A DNA stretch of 19,717 bases from JANMZR01 sp031383555 (GCA_031383555.1 JANMZR010000119.1:1-19717), one strand, 5' to 3'; counted from the first letter of the stretch, positions 1-8,137 are shown. Made by a program: numbers and translations. Notes: generated by a model not told the origin, from the letters alone.

Positions 1-4
1 CTGA

Positions 5-175
5 GCAGTGTCTCCCGCAGGGGACACTGCGTTTTTTGGAGGGGCTATCTTTTTGATTTTCAATCACTTACTTTCCATTTTTTTTCTAATCATTTAGTGG
101 CTTTTTACATATATGAAACCACTAATGTTTCAGCTCCGAAGGTCGCCGTGTCCCCCAAAAAAGGGGAGACTCGGC
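5..175. repeat. REPIN-like element, copy 1 (two inverted GTGTC hairpins)
   Basis: Two hairpins face each other across an AT-rich spacer. The left one, 5-30, pairs GCAGTGTCTCC with GGGGACACTGC around a 4-nt loop (11 pairs, one G-T wobble). The right one, 145-175, pairs GCCGTGTCCCCC with GGGGAGACTCGGC imperfectly, and its sequence is roughly the reverse complement of the left one. Between them, 91-100 and 119-127 form a third stem (CATTTAGTGG with CCACTAATG, one bulged T). The same arms recur at 15746-15866, so this is a dispersed repeat and not just a local terminator. Two REP hairpins in inverted orientation is the layout called REPIN in other bacteria; the family assignment here is inference. 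The left hairpin is followed by six T residues, so it could also end transcription of a gene lying left of the window. Confidence 0.6.
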
Positions 176-193
176 TAGGGAGTTAAATCTCAA

Positions 194-238
194 AAAATCC
201 CCCAAAACAACGCTTATCAAGTTATCAAGGGGGATTTT
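194..238 (-). terminator. Rho-independent terminator of nrdA
   Basis: Read on the minus strand, a 10-bp stem AAAATCCCCC / GGGGGATTTT encloses a loop of about 25 nt and continues into a run of T (A-run 192-197 on the plus strand). It begins about 28 bp past the nrdA stop codon. The loop holds two copies of TTATCAA (214-220 and 222-228 on the plus strand). Confidence 0.7.
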
Positions 239-265
239 ATTTATTTTTTCAAGAAATTATTCTCA

Positions 266-2746
266 TCAACTACCACAAGCCTCACAACCCTCAGGGTTAT
301 CGAGGGAGCAACTCAAGTCGCTCCATTTTTGGGAGTCGTCACCTTCGCTCCAAGTGGCTGATGGTGGGGCGGTTACTTCATATTTCATTTCTTGCTCATT
401 TACTACATTGGCTTGCTCCATGGCAAGTTCGGCCTGTTTTTCTAACTGGTGAGTAGCTTTGCTTTCGCTTTTGTCAACAGTAAATTTAATGGCATCGGCA
501 GCCGCTTTTGTACGTAAATAATACATACCAGTTTTTAGGCCTTTTTTCCAAGCATAAAAGTGCATCGAAGTCAGCTTACCAAAGTTTGGCTCTTGAATAT
601 GTATGTTCAAGCTCTGGCTTTGGCAAATATAAGCACCACGGTCGGCAGCCATATCTATAATTACTTTTTGCTTAATTTCCCAAACGGTTTTATAAAGGTC
701 TTTGATATGCTGTGGTATTTCAGGAATTTCCTGAACCGAACCGTTGGCAATAATCAATTTATTTTTCATTGACTCATTCCAAAGGCCCAATTTAATCAAG
801 TCTTTGAAAAGGTGCTTATTTACCACAGCAAACTCACCTGAAAGCACCCTGCGCACATATATATTAGACGTATAAGGCTCAAAGCACTCATTATTACCCA
901 ATATTTGTGAGGTAGAGGCGGTTGGCATAGGGGCTAAAAGCAAAGAGTTACGCACTCCATTTTTTATCACTTTGGCACGTAATGACTCCCAGTCCCAACG
1001 ACCACTTTCTGGTGTTACTCCCCACATATCAAATTGGAATATACCCTGCGATATTGGCGAACCTTTCCATGTTTCGTACGGTCCTTCTTTGATGGCAAGC
1101 TCCATCGAAGCTTCCATTGAAGCATAATATAATGTTTCAAATATATCCTTATTCAACCTTGCTGCTTCCTCACTTTCAAAAGGCATTCTCAGCATAATAA
1201 ATGCATCGGCCAAGCCTTGTATACCAATCCCTATGGGTCTATGACGCATATTTGAGCGACGAGCCTCTTCAACAGGATAATAGTTTACATCGATTATTTT
1301 ATTAAGATTTTTAGTAATCTGGTGGGTAACCTCACGAAGCTTTTGGTGGTTAAACTCCAAGAAACCTCGCTCATTTTTCTCAATAAACTTAGGAAGTGCC
1401 ACTGAAGCCAAATTACAAACGGCTACTTCGTCAGGCGAGGTAAATTCCATTATTTCGGTACATAAATTCGAAGACTTTATGGTACCTAAGTTCTTTTGGT
1501 TCGACTTTGCATTGGCGGCATCCTTAAACAACATATAAGGTGTACCAGTTTCCATTTGGCTTTCCAATATTTCAAACCACAAATCTTGTGCTTTTACAGT
1601 ACGACGAACTTTGCCTTCTCTTTCATAACGAGTGTACAATTCTTCAAATGCCTCACCATAGCAATCAGACAAGCCTGGGCACTCGTTAGGGCACATTAAT
1701 GACCAAACATCGTTGTCTTCAACACGCTTCATAAACAAATCGGGCATCCACATCGCATAAAAAAGGTCACGGGCACGCATTTCTTCTTTACCGTGATTCT
1801 TTTTAAGCTGCAATAACTCAAATACATCGGCATGCCAAGGCTCCAAATAAATAGCAAATGAGCCTTTGCGCTTTCCTCCACCTTGGTCAACATAGCGAGC
1901 AGTATCATTAAATACTCGCAACATCGGAATAATTCCGTTGGAGGTTCCGTTTGTTCCTTTTATGTAGGAGCCCGTTGCCCGTACATTATGTATGCTCAAG
2001 CCAATACCTCCGGCCGACTGCGATATTTTAGCACATTGTTTTAAAGTATCATATATACCGTCAATGGAGTCGTCTTTCATGGTAAGTAAAAAACACGACG
2101 AAAGCTGAGGCTTCGGCGTACCCGCATTGAAAAGGGTAGGTGTAGCATGTGTAAACCATCGCTCCGAAAGCAAATTGTAAGTTTCAACAGCCGAGTCAAT
2201 ATCAGCACCATGTATACCTACGGCCACACGCATAAGCATATGTTGAGGTCGCTCAGCTATATTGCCGTCAACTTTTAATAGGTATGATTTTTCAAGGGTT
2301 TTAAAGCCGAAGTAATCATAACCAAAATCTCTATCATATATAATGGTACTGTCTAAAAGAGCGGCATGCTTTTTTACCACATCATAAACGTCTTTAGCAA
2401 TTAAAGAAGCATTTTGTCCAGTTTTTGAATCAATATAGGTATATAACCTTTTTATTGTGCCTGAAAAGGACTTATTGGTGTTTTTGTGCAAGTTCGAAAT
2501 GGCAATTCTGGCTGCTAACACAGCGTAGTCAGAATGCCGAGTGGTTAAGGAAGCAGCTGTTTCAGCGGCTAGATTATCCAATTTAGAGGTTTCAACCCCA
2601 TCAAAAATACCTGTAATTACCTTTTTGGCAATTTCAAGTGGCTCCACGTAAAATGGGTCGAGGCCATAACAAAGGCGCTCAATACGTGCTGTAATTTTGT
2701 CGAATTTTACGGATTCACGACGTCCGTCTCTTTTGATAACGTACAT
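266..2746 (-). CDS. nrdA: Class I ribonucleoside-diphosphate reductase, large (alpha) subunit
   Basis: This is the catalytic subunit that reduces ribonucleoside diphosphates to deoxyribonucleotides, working with a separate radical-generating beta subunit. The 826-residue protein starts with an ATP-cone (about 1-90, MYVIKRDGRRE onward), the site of overall activity control by ATP/dATP. The active-site set is complete: Cys218 (SSCF) and Cys444 (AVCN) form the redox pair, Asn427-Cys429-Glu431 (NLCTE) carry the thiyl radical site, and Tyr742-Tyr743 (MYYLRT) are the radical-transfer tyrosines. The C-terminal tail ends in Cys821 and Cys824 (GCEACGS), the shuttle cysteines that are re-reduced by thioredoxin or glutaredoxin. 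This tail resembles eukaryotic RRM1. The ATG at 2746 places the ATP-cone at the very N-terminus as expected. No nrdB lies beside it in the window. It is transcribed away from rpmE2 and ends at a clear terminator. No convincing NrdR box was found upstream. Confidence 0.97.
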   Translation of the reverse strand: MYVIKRDGRRESVKFDKITARIERLCYGLDPFYVEPLEIAKKVITGIFDGVETSKLDNLAAETAASLTTRHSDYAVLAARIAISNLHKNTNKSFSGTIKRLYTYIDSKTGQNASLIAKDVYDVVKKHAALLDSTIIYDRDFGYDYFGFKTLEKSYLLKVDGNIAERPQHMLMRVAVGIHGADIDSAVETYNLLSERWFTHATPTLFNAGTPKPQLSSCFLLTMKDDSIDGIYDTLKQCAKISQSAGGIGLSIHNVRATGSYIKGTNGTSNGIIPMLRVFNDTARYVDQGGGKRKGSFAIYLEPWHADVFELLQLKKNHGKEEMRARDLFYAMWMPDLFMKRVEDNDVWSLMCPNECPGLSDCYGEAFEELYTRYEREGKVRRTVKAQDLWFEILESQMETGTPYMLFKDAANAKSNQKNLGTIKSSNLCTEIMEFTSPDEVAVCNLASVALPKFIEKNERGFLEFNHQKLREVTHQITKNLNKIIDVNYYPVEEARRSNMRHRPIGIGIQGLADAFIMLRMPFESEEAARLNKDIFETLYYASMEASMELAIKEGPYETWKGSPISQGIFQFDMWGVTPESGRWDWESLRAKVIKNGVRNSLLLAPMPTASTSQILGNNECFEPYTSNIYVRRVLSGEFAVVNKHLFKDLIKLGLWNESMKNKLIIANGSVQEIPEIPQHIKDLYKTVWEIKQKVIIDMAADRGAYICQSQSLNIHIQEPNFGKLTSMHFYAWKKGLKTGMYYLRTKAAADAIKFTVDKSESKATHQLEKQAELAMEQANVVNEQEMKYEVTAPPSATWSEGDDSQKWSDLSCSLDNPEGCEACGS

Positions 2747-3084
2747 TTTTTTATTTGAATAACAAACTTTAATAATTATTAAAATTCTTGGTTAGTCTTT
2801 ATTCTTTTTGAAAATGATGGTTAAATTACATAAAGCAATTTTTAATCCAAAAACTCAAAAACAAACCAAAATAACAAAAAAATAATATTCAATAATTTGG
2901 GGGTGTATTATCCCAAATAGAGCCGAAACTCTCTCATTTTAAGTGTATGAATTGATATACTATTTTGAACAATTTGGTTTATGAAAAATTCAAACCAAAT
3001 AAACGGTGTGCGATTACAAGTTTCAATTTTGATTTAGGGGTATTGAAAAAAAATTTATACTAGAATCGAGCTTAAAGTTAAGTA

Positions 3085-3228
3085 ATGAAAACAGAAAATG
3101 CAAGCCCTCAAAATCTTGAAAATGTACAGTTTTTTTATACCGTATTAGATACATACAATGCAAGTCAAGCAAAATCAGCATACTACGGTGTCTCTTATGG
3201 GAAAATTCATATTAATTCACGGATGTAA
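3085..3228 (+). CDS. Possible small ORF of 47 codons, unknown
   Basis: An ATG-to-TAA reading frame encodes a peptide starting MKTENASPQNLENVQFFYTV and ending GKIHINSRM. It is hydrophilic with several aromatic residues, has no signal peptide, membrane segment or cysteine, and matches no family I recognise. It sits alone in the nrdA/rpmE2 spacer, about 145 bp ahead of the rpmE2 start and upstream of the rpmE2 promoter, so it would need its own promoter, which I cannot see. It may be a real small protein, the tail of a decayed gene, or chance. Confidence 0.2.
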   Translation: MKTENASPQNLENVQFFYTVLDTYNASQAKSAYYGVSYGKIHINSRM

Positions 3229-3291
3229 ATTTTTTATTTTTTTTAAAATATTTTTTTTCTAAGGAAAATATCAAAGTATTTATGTAAGCGT

Positions 3292-3322
3292 TTTGAAAAT
3301 TTATTTATTTTATGTACCTTTG
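3292..3322 (+). promoter_or_regulatory. Bacteroidota-type promoter of rpmE2
   Basis: TTTG at 3292-3295 and TACCTTTG at 3315-3322 match the -33 TTG and -7 TAnnTTTG elements of Bacteroidota primary sigma factor promoters, with a 19-bp spacer. The start codon lies about 50 bp downstream, leaving a leader of roughly 45 nt. Confidence 0.7.
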
Positions 3323-3373
3323 CAATCCAATTTAAAAAAAGCAATAAAAAAGTATTAATTATATAAATTACAC

Positions 3374-3619
3374 ATGAAAGCAGGAATCCATCCAGAATAT
3401 AGCGAAGTAGTTTTTTGGGACCTATCAGCCGACTATAAGTTTCTTACAAAAAGCACAATGAAATCAAACGAGACTATTGAGTGGACTGATGGAAAAACGT
3501 ATCCTGTTGTGAAAATAGAAGTGAGCTCACAATCTCATCCTTTCTACACCGGTAAAAATGTATTGTTAGATACAGCTGGCCGAGTTGATAAGTTTATGAA
3601 GCGTTATGCCAAGAAATAA
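3374..3619 (+). CDS. rpmE2: Ribosomal protein L31 type B
   Basis: This is a protein of the large ribosomal subunit. The 81 residues begin MKAGIHPEYSEVVFWDLSAD and contain the type B insert region; the GKNVLLDTAGRVDKFMKRY tail is typical of L31. The protein has no cysteine, so it lacks the zinc-binding CxxC of the zinc form and belongs to the zinc-independent type. It is a single-gene unit with a consensus promoter just upstream and a terminator 18 bp past the stop codon. No zinc-regulatory (Zur) site was recognised, and the strong promoter suggests constitutive use. Confidence 0.96.
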   Translation: MKAGIHPEYSEVVFWDLSADYKFLTKSTMKSNETIEWTDGKTYPVVKIEVSSQSHPFYTGKNVLLDTAGRVDKFMKRYAKK

Positions 3620-3636
3620 TACAATATTTTGTATAC

Positions 3637-3672
3637 AAAAAAAGCCTTGTGGGACCACCTCAAGGCTTTTTT
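3637..3672 (+). terminator. Rho-independent terminator after rpmE2
   Basis: An AAAAAAGCCTTG / CAAGGCTTTTTT stem of 12 bp encloses the 11-nt loop TGGGACCACCT and runs into T-rich DNA. The A-run before the stem would let it act in both directions, but the next gene downstream is on the same strand and starts only 21 bp later. Confidence 0.9.
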
Positions 3673-3693
3673 ATTGTTTTTTGAAAAAAGTAA

Positions 3694-4872
3694 ATGATGA
3701 AAAATTTAATTCTCTTTGACAACCCAACTTTAAGGCAAAAACTTTGGCCGCTTTCAGCTACAAGACCAATTGCTGGCTTTAGAATTGGTATTGATACCTT
3801 AACTGAGAAATGGGAGGCAATATTGGGGTTGAAGGCTAGTTTCTTAACAGAAAATTATCTTTCTAAAAAATTTTCATGCCAATACCAATCTAATAATTTA
3901 TATATTAATTCTGCCTATATTTCTTCAGAAAATTTGGCGACTGAAATTACTCAACTCAAGCCAAATGAAGCACTCATCGATGGTGAAGAATTGGTTGCAG
4001 TATTTACAAATGAGCATTTTACCTATCCTATAAATATAGATCACACAAAAATTAACAATAAGTTAATTTCAACAAGTTCAATTGCCATTCGGCAATTATC
4101 AGATATATTCATTTACAATGGTAAACTATTGGAAGCTGACTTTCAGCGTATTACTGGTAGTGTTAGCTCAACAAAAATAGAAGACCCATTCACGGTTTTA
4201 TACAATGAAGCTAATATTTTTATTGGTAAAAATGCAAATATTAAGGCGGCTGTTTTGGACGCAAGTTTGGGCCCTATTTTTATTGACGAAAACGCAAAAA
4301 TAGAAATAGGGTCGTTGATTCAAGGCCCTGCATATTTGGGAAAAAACTCAATATTAAGTTTGGGTTCTAAAATTAGACCTAACACCACAATAGGCCCAAA
4401 TTGTAAAATAGGTGGCGAAGTTAGTAAATCTGTTATATTTGGGAATTCCAACAAAAGCCACGATGGCTTTATGGGATGTTCCGTTATTGGAGAGTGGTGT
4501 AATTGGGGTGCTGGCACTAATAACTCAAATCTTAAAAACGATTATGGTTTAGTGAGTATGTACGACCAATCTATTAATGGATTAGCTTCTACAGGTCAGC
4601 TTTTTGCTGGCACTATGATGGGTGATTTTTGTAAAACGGCAATTGGCACACAATTCAATACAGGTACCGTGATTGGGGTGAGTTCAAATATATTTCAGCA
4701 GGGTTTTCCAGCCAAATATATACCGTCATTTAATTGGGGTGGTTCTGAGGAAGCCTCTCAAATATACCGATTGGAGAAAGCAATAGAGGTAATAAAGGCC
4801 ACAATGAGTCGGCGAAATATAACTATAAGTGATGCTGAAATAGAAATATTAACCTATATTTTCAATAATTAA
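3694..4872 (+). CDS. Alternate GlmU-like sugar nucleotidyltransferase / acyltransferase
   Basis: This is probably the Bacteroidota form of UDP-GlcNAc pyrophosphorylase/glucosamine-1-phosphate acetyltransferase, which supplies UDP-GlcNAc for cell wall and lipopolysaccharide. The N-terminus (residues 5-45, LFDNPTLRQKLWPLSATRPI and the following RIGIDTLTEKW) is the hallmark of this family; it replaces the GxGTRM nucleotide loop of classical GlmU. Residues about 160-345 form a left-handed beta-helix made of hexapeptide repeats (IFIGKNANIK, PIFIDENAKIEIGS and similar). The stretch NKSHDGFMGCSVIGEWCNWG (253-272) contains His256, placed like the catalytic His of acetyltransferases of this fold. The protein is 392 residues. 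Two ATG codons stand in tandem at 3694 and 3697; either could be the start. The gene lies 3 bp ahead of holB, so the two are probably co-transcribed. Whether both half-reactions are carried out is not visible. Confidence 0.85.
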   Translation: MMKNLILFDNPTLRQKLWPLSATRPIAGFRIGIDTLTEKWEAILGLKASFLTENYLSKKFSCQYQSNNLYINSAYISSENLATEITQLKPNEALIDGEELVAVFTNEHFTYPINIDHTKINNKLISTSSIAIRQLSDIFIYNGKLLEADFQRITGSVSSTKIEDPFTVLYNEANIFIGKNANIKAAVLDASLGPIFIDENAKIEIGSLIQGPAYLGKNSILSLGSKIRPNTTIGPNCKIGGEVSKSVIFGNSNKSHDGFMGCSVIGEWCNWGAGTNNSNLKNDYGLVSMYDQSINGLASTGQLFAGTMMGDFCKTAIGTQFNTGTVIGVSSNIFQQGFPAKYIPSFNWGGSEEASQIYRLEKAIEVIKATMSRRNITISDAEIEILTYIFNN

Positions 4873-4875
4873 TAA

Positions 4876-6018
4876 ATGCGGTTCAGTGATATCCCCGGCC
4901 TTTCTCAAATAAAAACAGCCTTACTGCAATCAGTAAAAAGGAGTCATGTATCGCATAGCCAGCTTTTTTATGGCCCGGAGGGAGGAGCGCAACTGGCCAT
5001 GGCTTTGGCTTATGCCACCTATATCAATTGTGAAAATAAAACTGAGCTTGATTCCTGCGGCACTTGTGCATCATGCCATAAAATGGATCGAATAGCACAT
5101 CCTGATTTTCACCAAATATTTCCCACAACAAAATCGGCAAAAGTAAAAGGGGGTGATGATGAGAAAAAAAATACTTCTGTTGATGGATTTATGCCTCTTT
5201 GGCGAACATTTTTGCAAGGAAATTTATATAAAACTTTAGCCGACTGGCATGAACATATTGGGGCTGAAAAAAACCAACAAGCAATAATACCAGCAGAAGA
5301 GGCTCGCAAAATAATTCAAAAAGTATCATTAAAAGCATATGAAGCTGAATATAAAGTCCTCATAGTTTGGCTGCCGGAGTTGATGAATAATTCAGCTTCA
5401 AACGCTATTCTTAAGATATTGGAAGAGCCTCCCGCCAAAACGCTTTTTCTGATGGTTTGCAACGACCCAAATAAGCTTTTACCAACAATTTTATCAAGAA
5501 CTATTCTTGTAAATATCCCGCTTTTTGACGACAGCGATGTAGTTGATTATCTAGTAGCCAATAACTTATCAGAAAATATTCGAGCCAGACAGGTTGCTTA
5601 TTTGGCAGAAGGGAATTTATCGAAAGCGATGGAAATTTTGGACCAAACTGATGAGGATATTCATGAAAACTTTGCTGGTTGGATGCGCCTCTGCTTTAAA
5701 CCTGACATAGCTGGGCTTATCAAATTGGCTGACCAATTTTTCGTAATGACCAAAACTACACAAAAACAATTGCTTGAATACGGCCTCACCATGTTTAGGG
5801 ATATATTTTTGTGGATAAATAGCGGTGATAAACTAATCAGATTAGAGGGAAATGAATTGCAATTTGTGGAGCGATTTGGAGGAGTAATTAACCCCAATAG
5901 TATAGAGTTTATCACCAATGAATTAAGCGAAACATATTATCATTTGGAGCGAAATGCCAATGCAAAAATATTGTTTTTGGATCTTTCGCTTAGAATTGCT
6001 AGGGTAATTAAAAAATAG
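4876..6018 (+). CDS. holB: DNA polymerase III delta' subunit (clamp-loader ATPase-fold protein)
   Basis: This is a part of the clamp loader that places the sliding clamp on DNA. The 380-residue protein shows the family layout. A degenerate P-loop GPEGGAQ (33-39) lacks the Lys-Thr of a working Walker A, as expected for delta'. A four-cysteine zinc module follows (Cys52, Cys61, Cys64, Cys67), then the NAILKILEEPP block (176-186) and LPTILSRT (202-209), the sensor/SRC-like region. A charged stretch at 87-100 (KSAKVKGGDDEKKN) is an insert relative to proteobacterial delta'. The gene starts 3 bp after the GlmU-like gene and is followed 45 bp later by hemC; this linkage suggests one transcript and not a shared function. 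Confidence 0.92.
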   Translation: MRFSDIPGLSQIKTALLQSVKRSHVSHSQLFYGPEGGAQLAMALAYATYINCENKTELDSCGTCASCHKMDRIAHPDFHQIFPTTKSAKVKGGDDEKKNTSVDGFMPLWRTFLQGNLYKTLADWHEHIGAEKNQQAIIPAEEARKIIQKVSLKAYEAEYKVLIVWLPELMNNSASNAILKILEEPPAKTLFLMVCNDPNKLLPTILSRTILVNIPLFDDSDVVDYLVANNLSENIRARQVAYLAEGNLSKAMEILDQTDEDIHENFAGWMRLCFKPDIAGLIKLADQFFVMTKTTQKQLLEYGLTMFRDIFLWINSGDKLIRLEGNELQFVERFGGVINPNSIEFITNELSETYYHLERNANAKILFLDLSLRIARVIKK

Positions 6019-6063
6019 GATTTATAAAAATTGGACAAATTTGTCTCAAAAACTTAGTAATAA

Positions 6064-6987
6064 ATGAAACCAATAAAATTGGGAACTCGGGCCAGCAAAC
6101 TGGCAATGTGGCAAGCAATAGAGGTGAAGAAAATGCTTGAAAAAGTTGGTATTGCAGTTGAAATTGTAAAAATTGACACTAAGGGCGATAAGATACTCAC
6201 AAAATCTCTTGCAAAAATTGGCTCAAAAGGACTTTTCACTGAAGAGTTGGAGGTAAAACTGTTGTCAGGTGAAATAGATATTGTACAACATTCAGCCAAA
6301 GATTTGCAAGCTACGTTACCCGAAGGTTTAGAAATAATAGCTTTTACAAAACGGGAAAAAGCCAATGATGTGTTGATAAGTTTTGATGAAAATTTCAGGC
6401 TGAAAAATTCTAAATTACAAATTGTAGCTACTTCTTCAACACGACGAGTGGCTATGTTAAAAAGAGATTTCCCTGCCATCATTACGACAGATATGCGGGG
6501 GAATTTACAAACTCGTTTCAAGAAATTGGAGGACGGTGTGGCCGATGCCATGGTGCTCGCTTATGCAGGTGTACATCGCATGGGCTATGATAAATATATT
6601 GTACAAACAATGGACAATGAAACATTTACACCAGCTGTTGGGCAAGGATCTATTGCAATTGAATGCGCAATAAATCTAGATGCTGAAGTAAAATCATTAA
6701 TACGAACGGCTTGTAACCATAACGAATCGGAAACTTGTATTTTGGCCGAGCGAGCTTTTTTGCGAGCCATGAATGGAGGCTGTAGCATACCAGTTTTTGG
6801 CTTAGCAACTTTGGATGAAAAATTAACGATTCATTTGACGGGCGGTATCATTAGCCTAAATGGGACCAAAGAAATCAAAGAAAAACTTTCTGGCAAAAAC
6901 CCTTATCTTTTAGGTGAAACATTAGGAAAAAATATTCTTAAAAGCGGAGGCAAGGAAATTTTGGAGGAAATTAGAGGAGGTGTTTAA
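6064..6987 (+). CDS. hemC: Hydroxymethylbilane synthase (porphobilinogen deaminase)
   Basis: The enzyme condenses four porphobilinogen units into hydroxymethylbilane in haem biosynthesis, in the cytoplasm. The 307-residue protein has LGTRASKLA (6-14), DTKGDKI (38-44), the substrate-binding STRR (125-128), the MRGNLQTR block (144-151), AVGQGSIAIEC (191-201) and Cys240 in NGGCSIPV, the residue that anchors the dipyrromethane cofactor. The catalytic Asp is Asp80, in HSAKDLQATLP; most relatives read HSxKDVPT here, so the flanking residues are unusual while the Asp itself is kept. The gene may share a transcript with holB. It overlaps the convergent glycosyltransferase gene by 4 bp. No other haem gene is in the window. 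Confidence 0.96.
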   Translation: MKPIKLGTRASKLAMWQAIEVKKMLEKVGIAVEIVKIDTKGDKILTKSLAKIGSKGLFTEELEVKLLSGEIDIVQHSAKDLQATLPEGLEIIAFTKREKANDVLISFDENFRLKNSKLQIVATSSTRRVAMLKRDFPAIITTDMRGNLQTRFKKLEDGVADAMVLAYAGVHRMGYDKYIVQTMDNETFTPAVGQGSIAIECAINLDAEVKSLIRTACNHNESETCILAERAFLRAMNGGCSIPVFGLATLDEKLTIHLTGGIISLNGTKEIKEKLSGKNPYLLGETLGKNILKSGGKEILEEIRGGV

Positions 6988-7982
6988 ACAGTCTCTACAA
7001 TTTTCGCCAATTTATTCAATATTTTAATCAAAAACTTCCTTGGCCTTTGACCTCGAGGAGGGTAGCTCCAAGGCTCGGGTGGCTTCATATAGGCACATCG
7101 AAACTGCTGAAAATATTCAAATCCATTCTCATTCAAAGTAGACGCATAATTGTCAAATAAGTTTTTAATATCTGGCCTACTTTCAAAAGTATACCTGTTT
7201 TGGTATTTGGAAATATCCGTGGGTTTGGTTGGGTTATAGCCACTATAGTGAAAAAACACTAGTGGGTCTTTTTCATTTACAAAATATTCATATTCCCTTT
7301 TGCTAAGCTGCCTTTCGTGCAAATTCCAGTAGGCCATATTATAACCTAAGCGTTTGTATATAAGTATATTATCCCAATATATTGGTGCGAAATTCACCCA
7401 AAGCTGGTCTACAAACATGCCATTGGCCAAGTCGATAAAGCATTCGAAACGAAGCTTTTGTTGCCACCATTTCAAGAATTCCATGGTAGTTGAGCTTCGA
7501 GAAGTACCAATAAAACCTAGGTTAAAAACACCCGTATTTAACAAATCTCTTTCCTTGGGATCCAACCCATCGGGGTAGGGGGAAAGTGTATGAGGCGTTA
7601 AAACAAGACTGAAAAGCTTCAAATTTTTATCCAAATCTGTAAATGCTTGGAATACCTCAATATCAGGGTCGAAATAATTGACAATGCTAGCTTCAGGATA
7701 TTTATCATAAAAATATTGCAAAAAAAACGGTTTTACAGCTGTGTTCAATTCAGTTATATTGTATCGATCAAACATGTCAACAAAGCCTTCAATATTCAGT
7801 TTTTCTACTTCAATTATTTCATATTTTGGAAGCCTATTCTTCTCAATTTCTACAGATTCCAGTTTATCAACCAATCCGATAAAATATTGATAATCAGGAT
7901 TATATTTCAAAAGGCTATCTCCTAAAGTTTTAGCTTGGGCTAAATAATTTATTGAACAAATAGTAAAGGCAATCTTATTCAT
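6984..7982 (-). CDS. Putative GT-A type glycosyltransferase
   Basis: This is probably a nucleotide-sugar-dependent glycosyltransferase acting in the cytoplasm on a surface glycan; the substrate is unknown. The 332-residue protein opens with a Rossmann-like start (KIAFTICSINYLAQAKTLGD, 3-22), as in GT8-like enzymes. It has a DxD-type metal/nucleotide motif in NYFDPDIEVF (Asp105, Asp107), then GVFNLGFIG (151-159), FVDQLWVNFAP (190-200), NMAYWNLHER (215-224) and FFHYSGYNP (243-251), a late His-Gly motif like the HxxG of GT8 enzymes. There is no signal peptide and no membrane segment. A -7 promoter element lies 50 bp before the start. Its stop codon shares TTAA with the hemC stop, and no terminator separates the two genes. 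The exact family cannot be fixed by eye. Confidence 0.75.
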   Translation of the reverse strand: MNKIAFTICSINYLAQAKTLGDSLLKYNPDYQYFIGLVDKLESVEIEKNRLPKYEIIEVEKLNIEGFVDMFDRYNITELNTAVKPFFLQYFYDKYPEASIVNYFDPDIEVFQAFTDLDKNLKLFSLVLTPHTLSPYPDGLDPKERDLLNTGVFNLGFIGTSRSSTTMEFLKWWQQKLRFECFIDLANGMFVDQLWVNFAPIYWDNILIYKRLGYNMAYWNLHERQLSKREYEYFVNEKDPLVFFHYSGYNPTKPTDISKYQNRYTFESRPDIKNLFDNYASTLNENGFEYFQQFRCAYMKPPEPWSYPPRGQRPRKFLIKILNKLAKIVETV

Positions 7983-8031
7983 TTATTGGGGATTTATTCC
8001 AGTTTCGGAATATATAACTATAATTTGAATA

Positions 8032-8039
8032 CAAAAATA
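8032..8039 (-). promoter_or_regulatory. Candidate -7 element for the glycosyltransferase gene
   Basis: On the minus strand the site reads TATTTTTG, a full match to TAnnTTTG, 50 bp upstream of the ATG at 7982. No good TTG is seen at the proper -33 distance, so this is only half of a promoter signature. Confidence 0.45.
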
Positions 8040-8081
8040 CCATAAAAATTGCAATAAGCTTTAATCCGATTTAAAGGGCTA

Positions 8082-8118
8082 TTTTGATTCGACCATTCAA
8101 AAATTTACGGTATATTTA
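8082..8118 (+). promoter_or_regulatory. Weak candidate promoter for the cyclophilin gene
   Basis: TTTTG at 8082-8086 and TATATTTA at 8111-8118 resemble the Bacteroidota -33 and -7 elements. The last base of the -7 element differs and the spacer (24 bp) is long. The start codon follows 19 bp later. Confidence 0.3.
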
Positions 8119-8137
8119 CATAATAAAATGAAACCTA

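Larger units (their letters stand above)
2747..3373. other. Divergent intergenic spacer between nrdA and rpmE2
   Basis: The 627 bp are strongly AT-rich and must carry the promoters of both flanking genes. The rpmE2 promoter is clear (see 3292-3322). For nrdA only an off-spaced -7-like stretch is seen close to the start codon (TAAAGTTTG on the minus strand, near 2768). A 47-codon ORF occupies 3085-3228. No tRNA, riboswitch-like structure or long inverted repeat was recognised in the rest. Confidence 0.6.

Noticed and set aside
1..175. CRISPR repeats or insertion-sequence end
   Set aside because: There are two hairpins in inverted orientation with no regular spacer series and no transposase; REPIN-like fits better.
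2747..2900. NrdR box or other known regulator site upstream of nrdA
   Set aside because: No pair of NrdR-like boxes with proper spacing was found; AT-rich palindromic fragments here are at chance level.
6034..6045. 12-bp perfect palindrome GACAAATTTGTC ahead of hemC
   Set aside because: Several palindromes of this length are expected by chance in 20 kb and there is only one copy, so an operator is not supported.
6054..6551. 165-codon minus-strand ORF over hemC
   Set aside because: It lies antisense to a fully conserved hemC and its translation is Ser/Ile/Phe-rich without any motif; it is a shadow frame.
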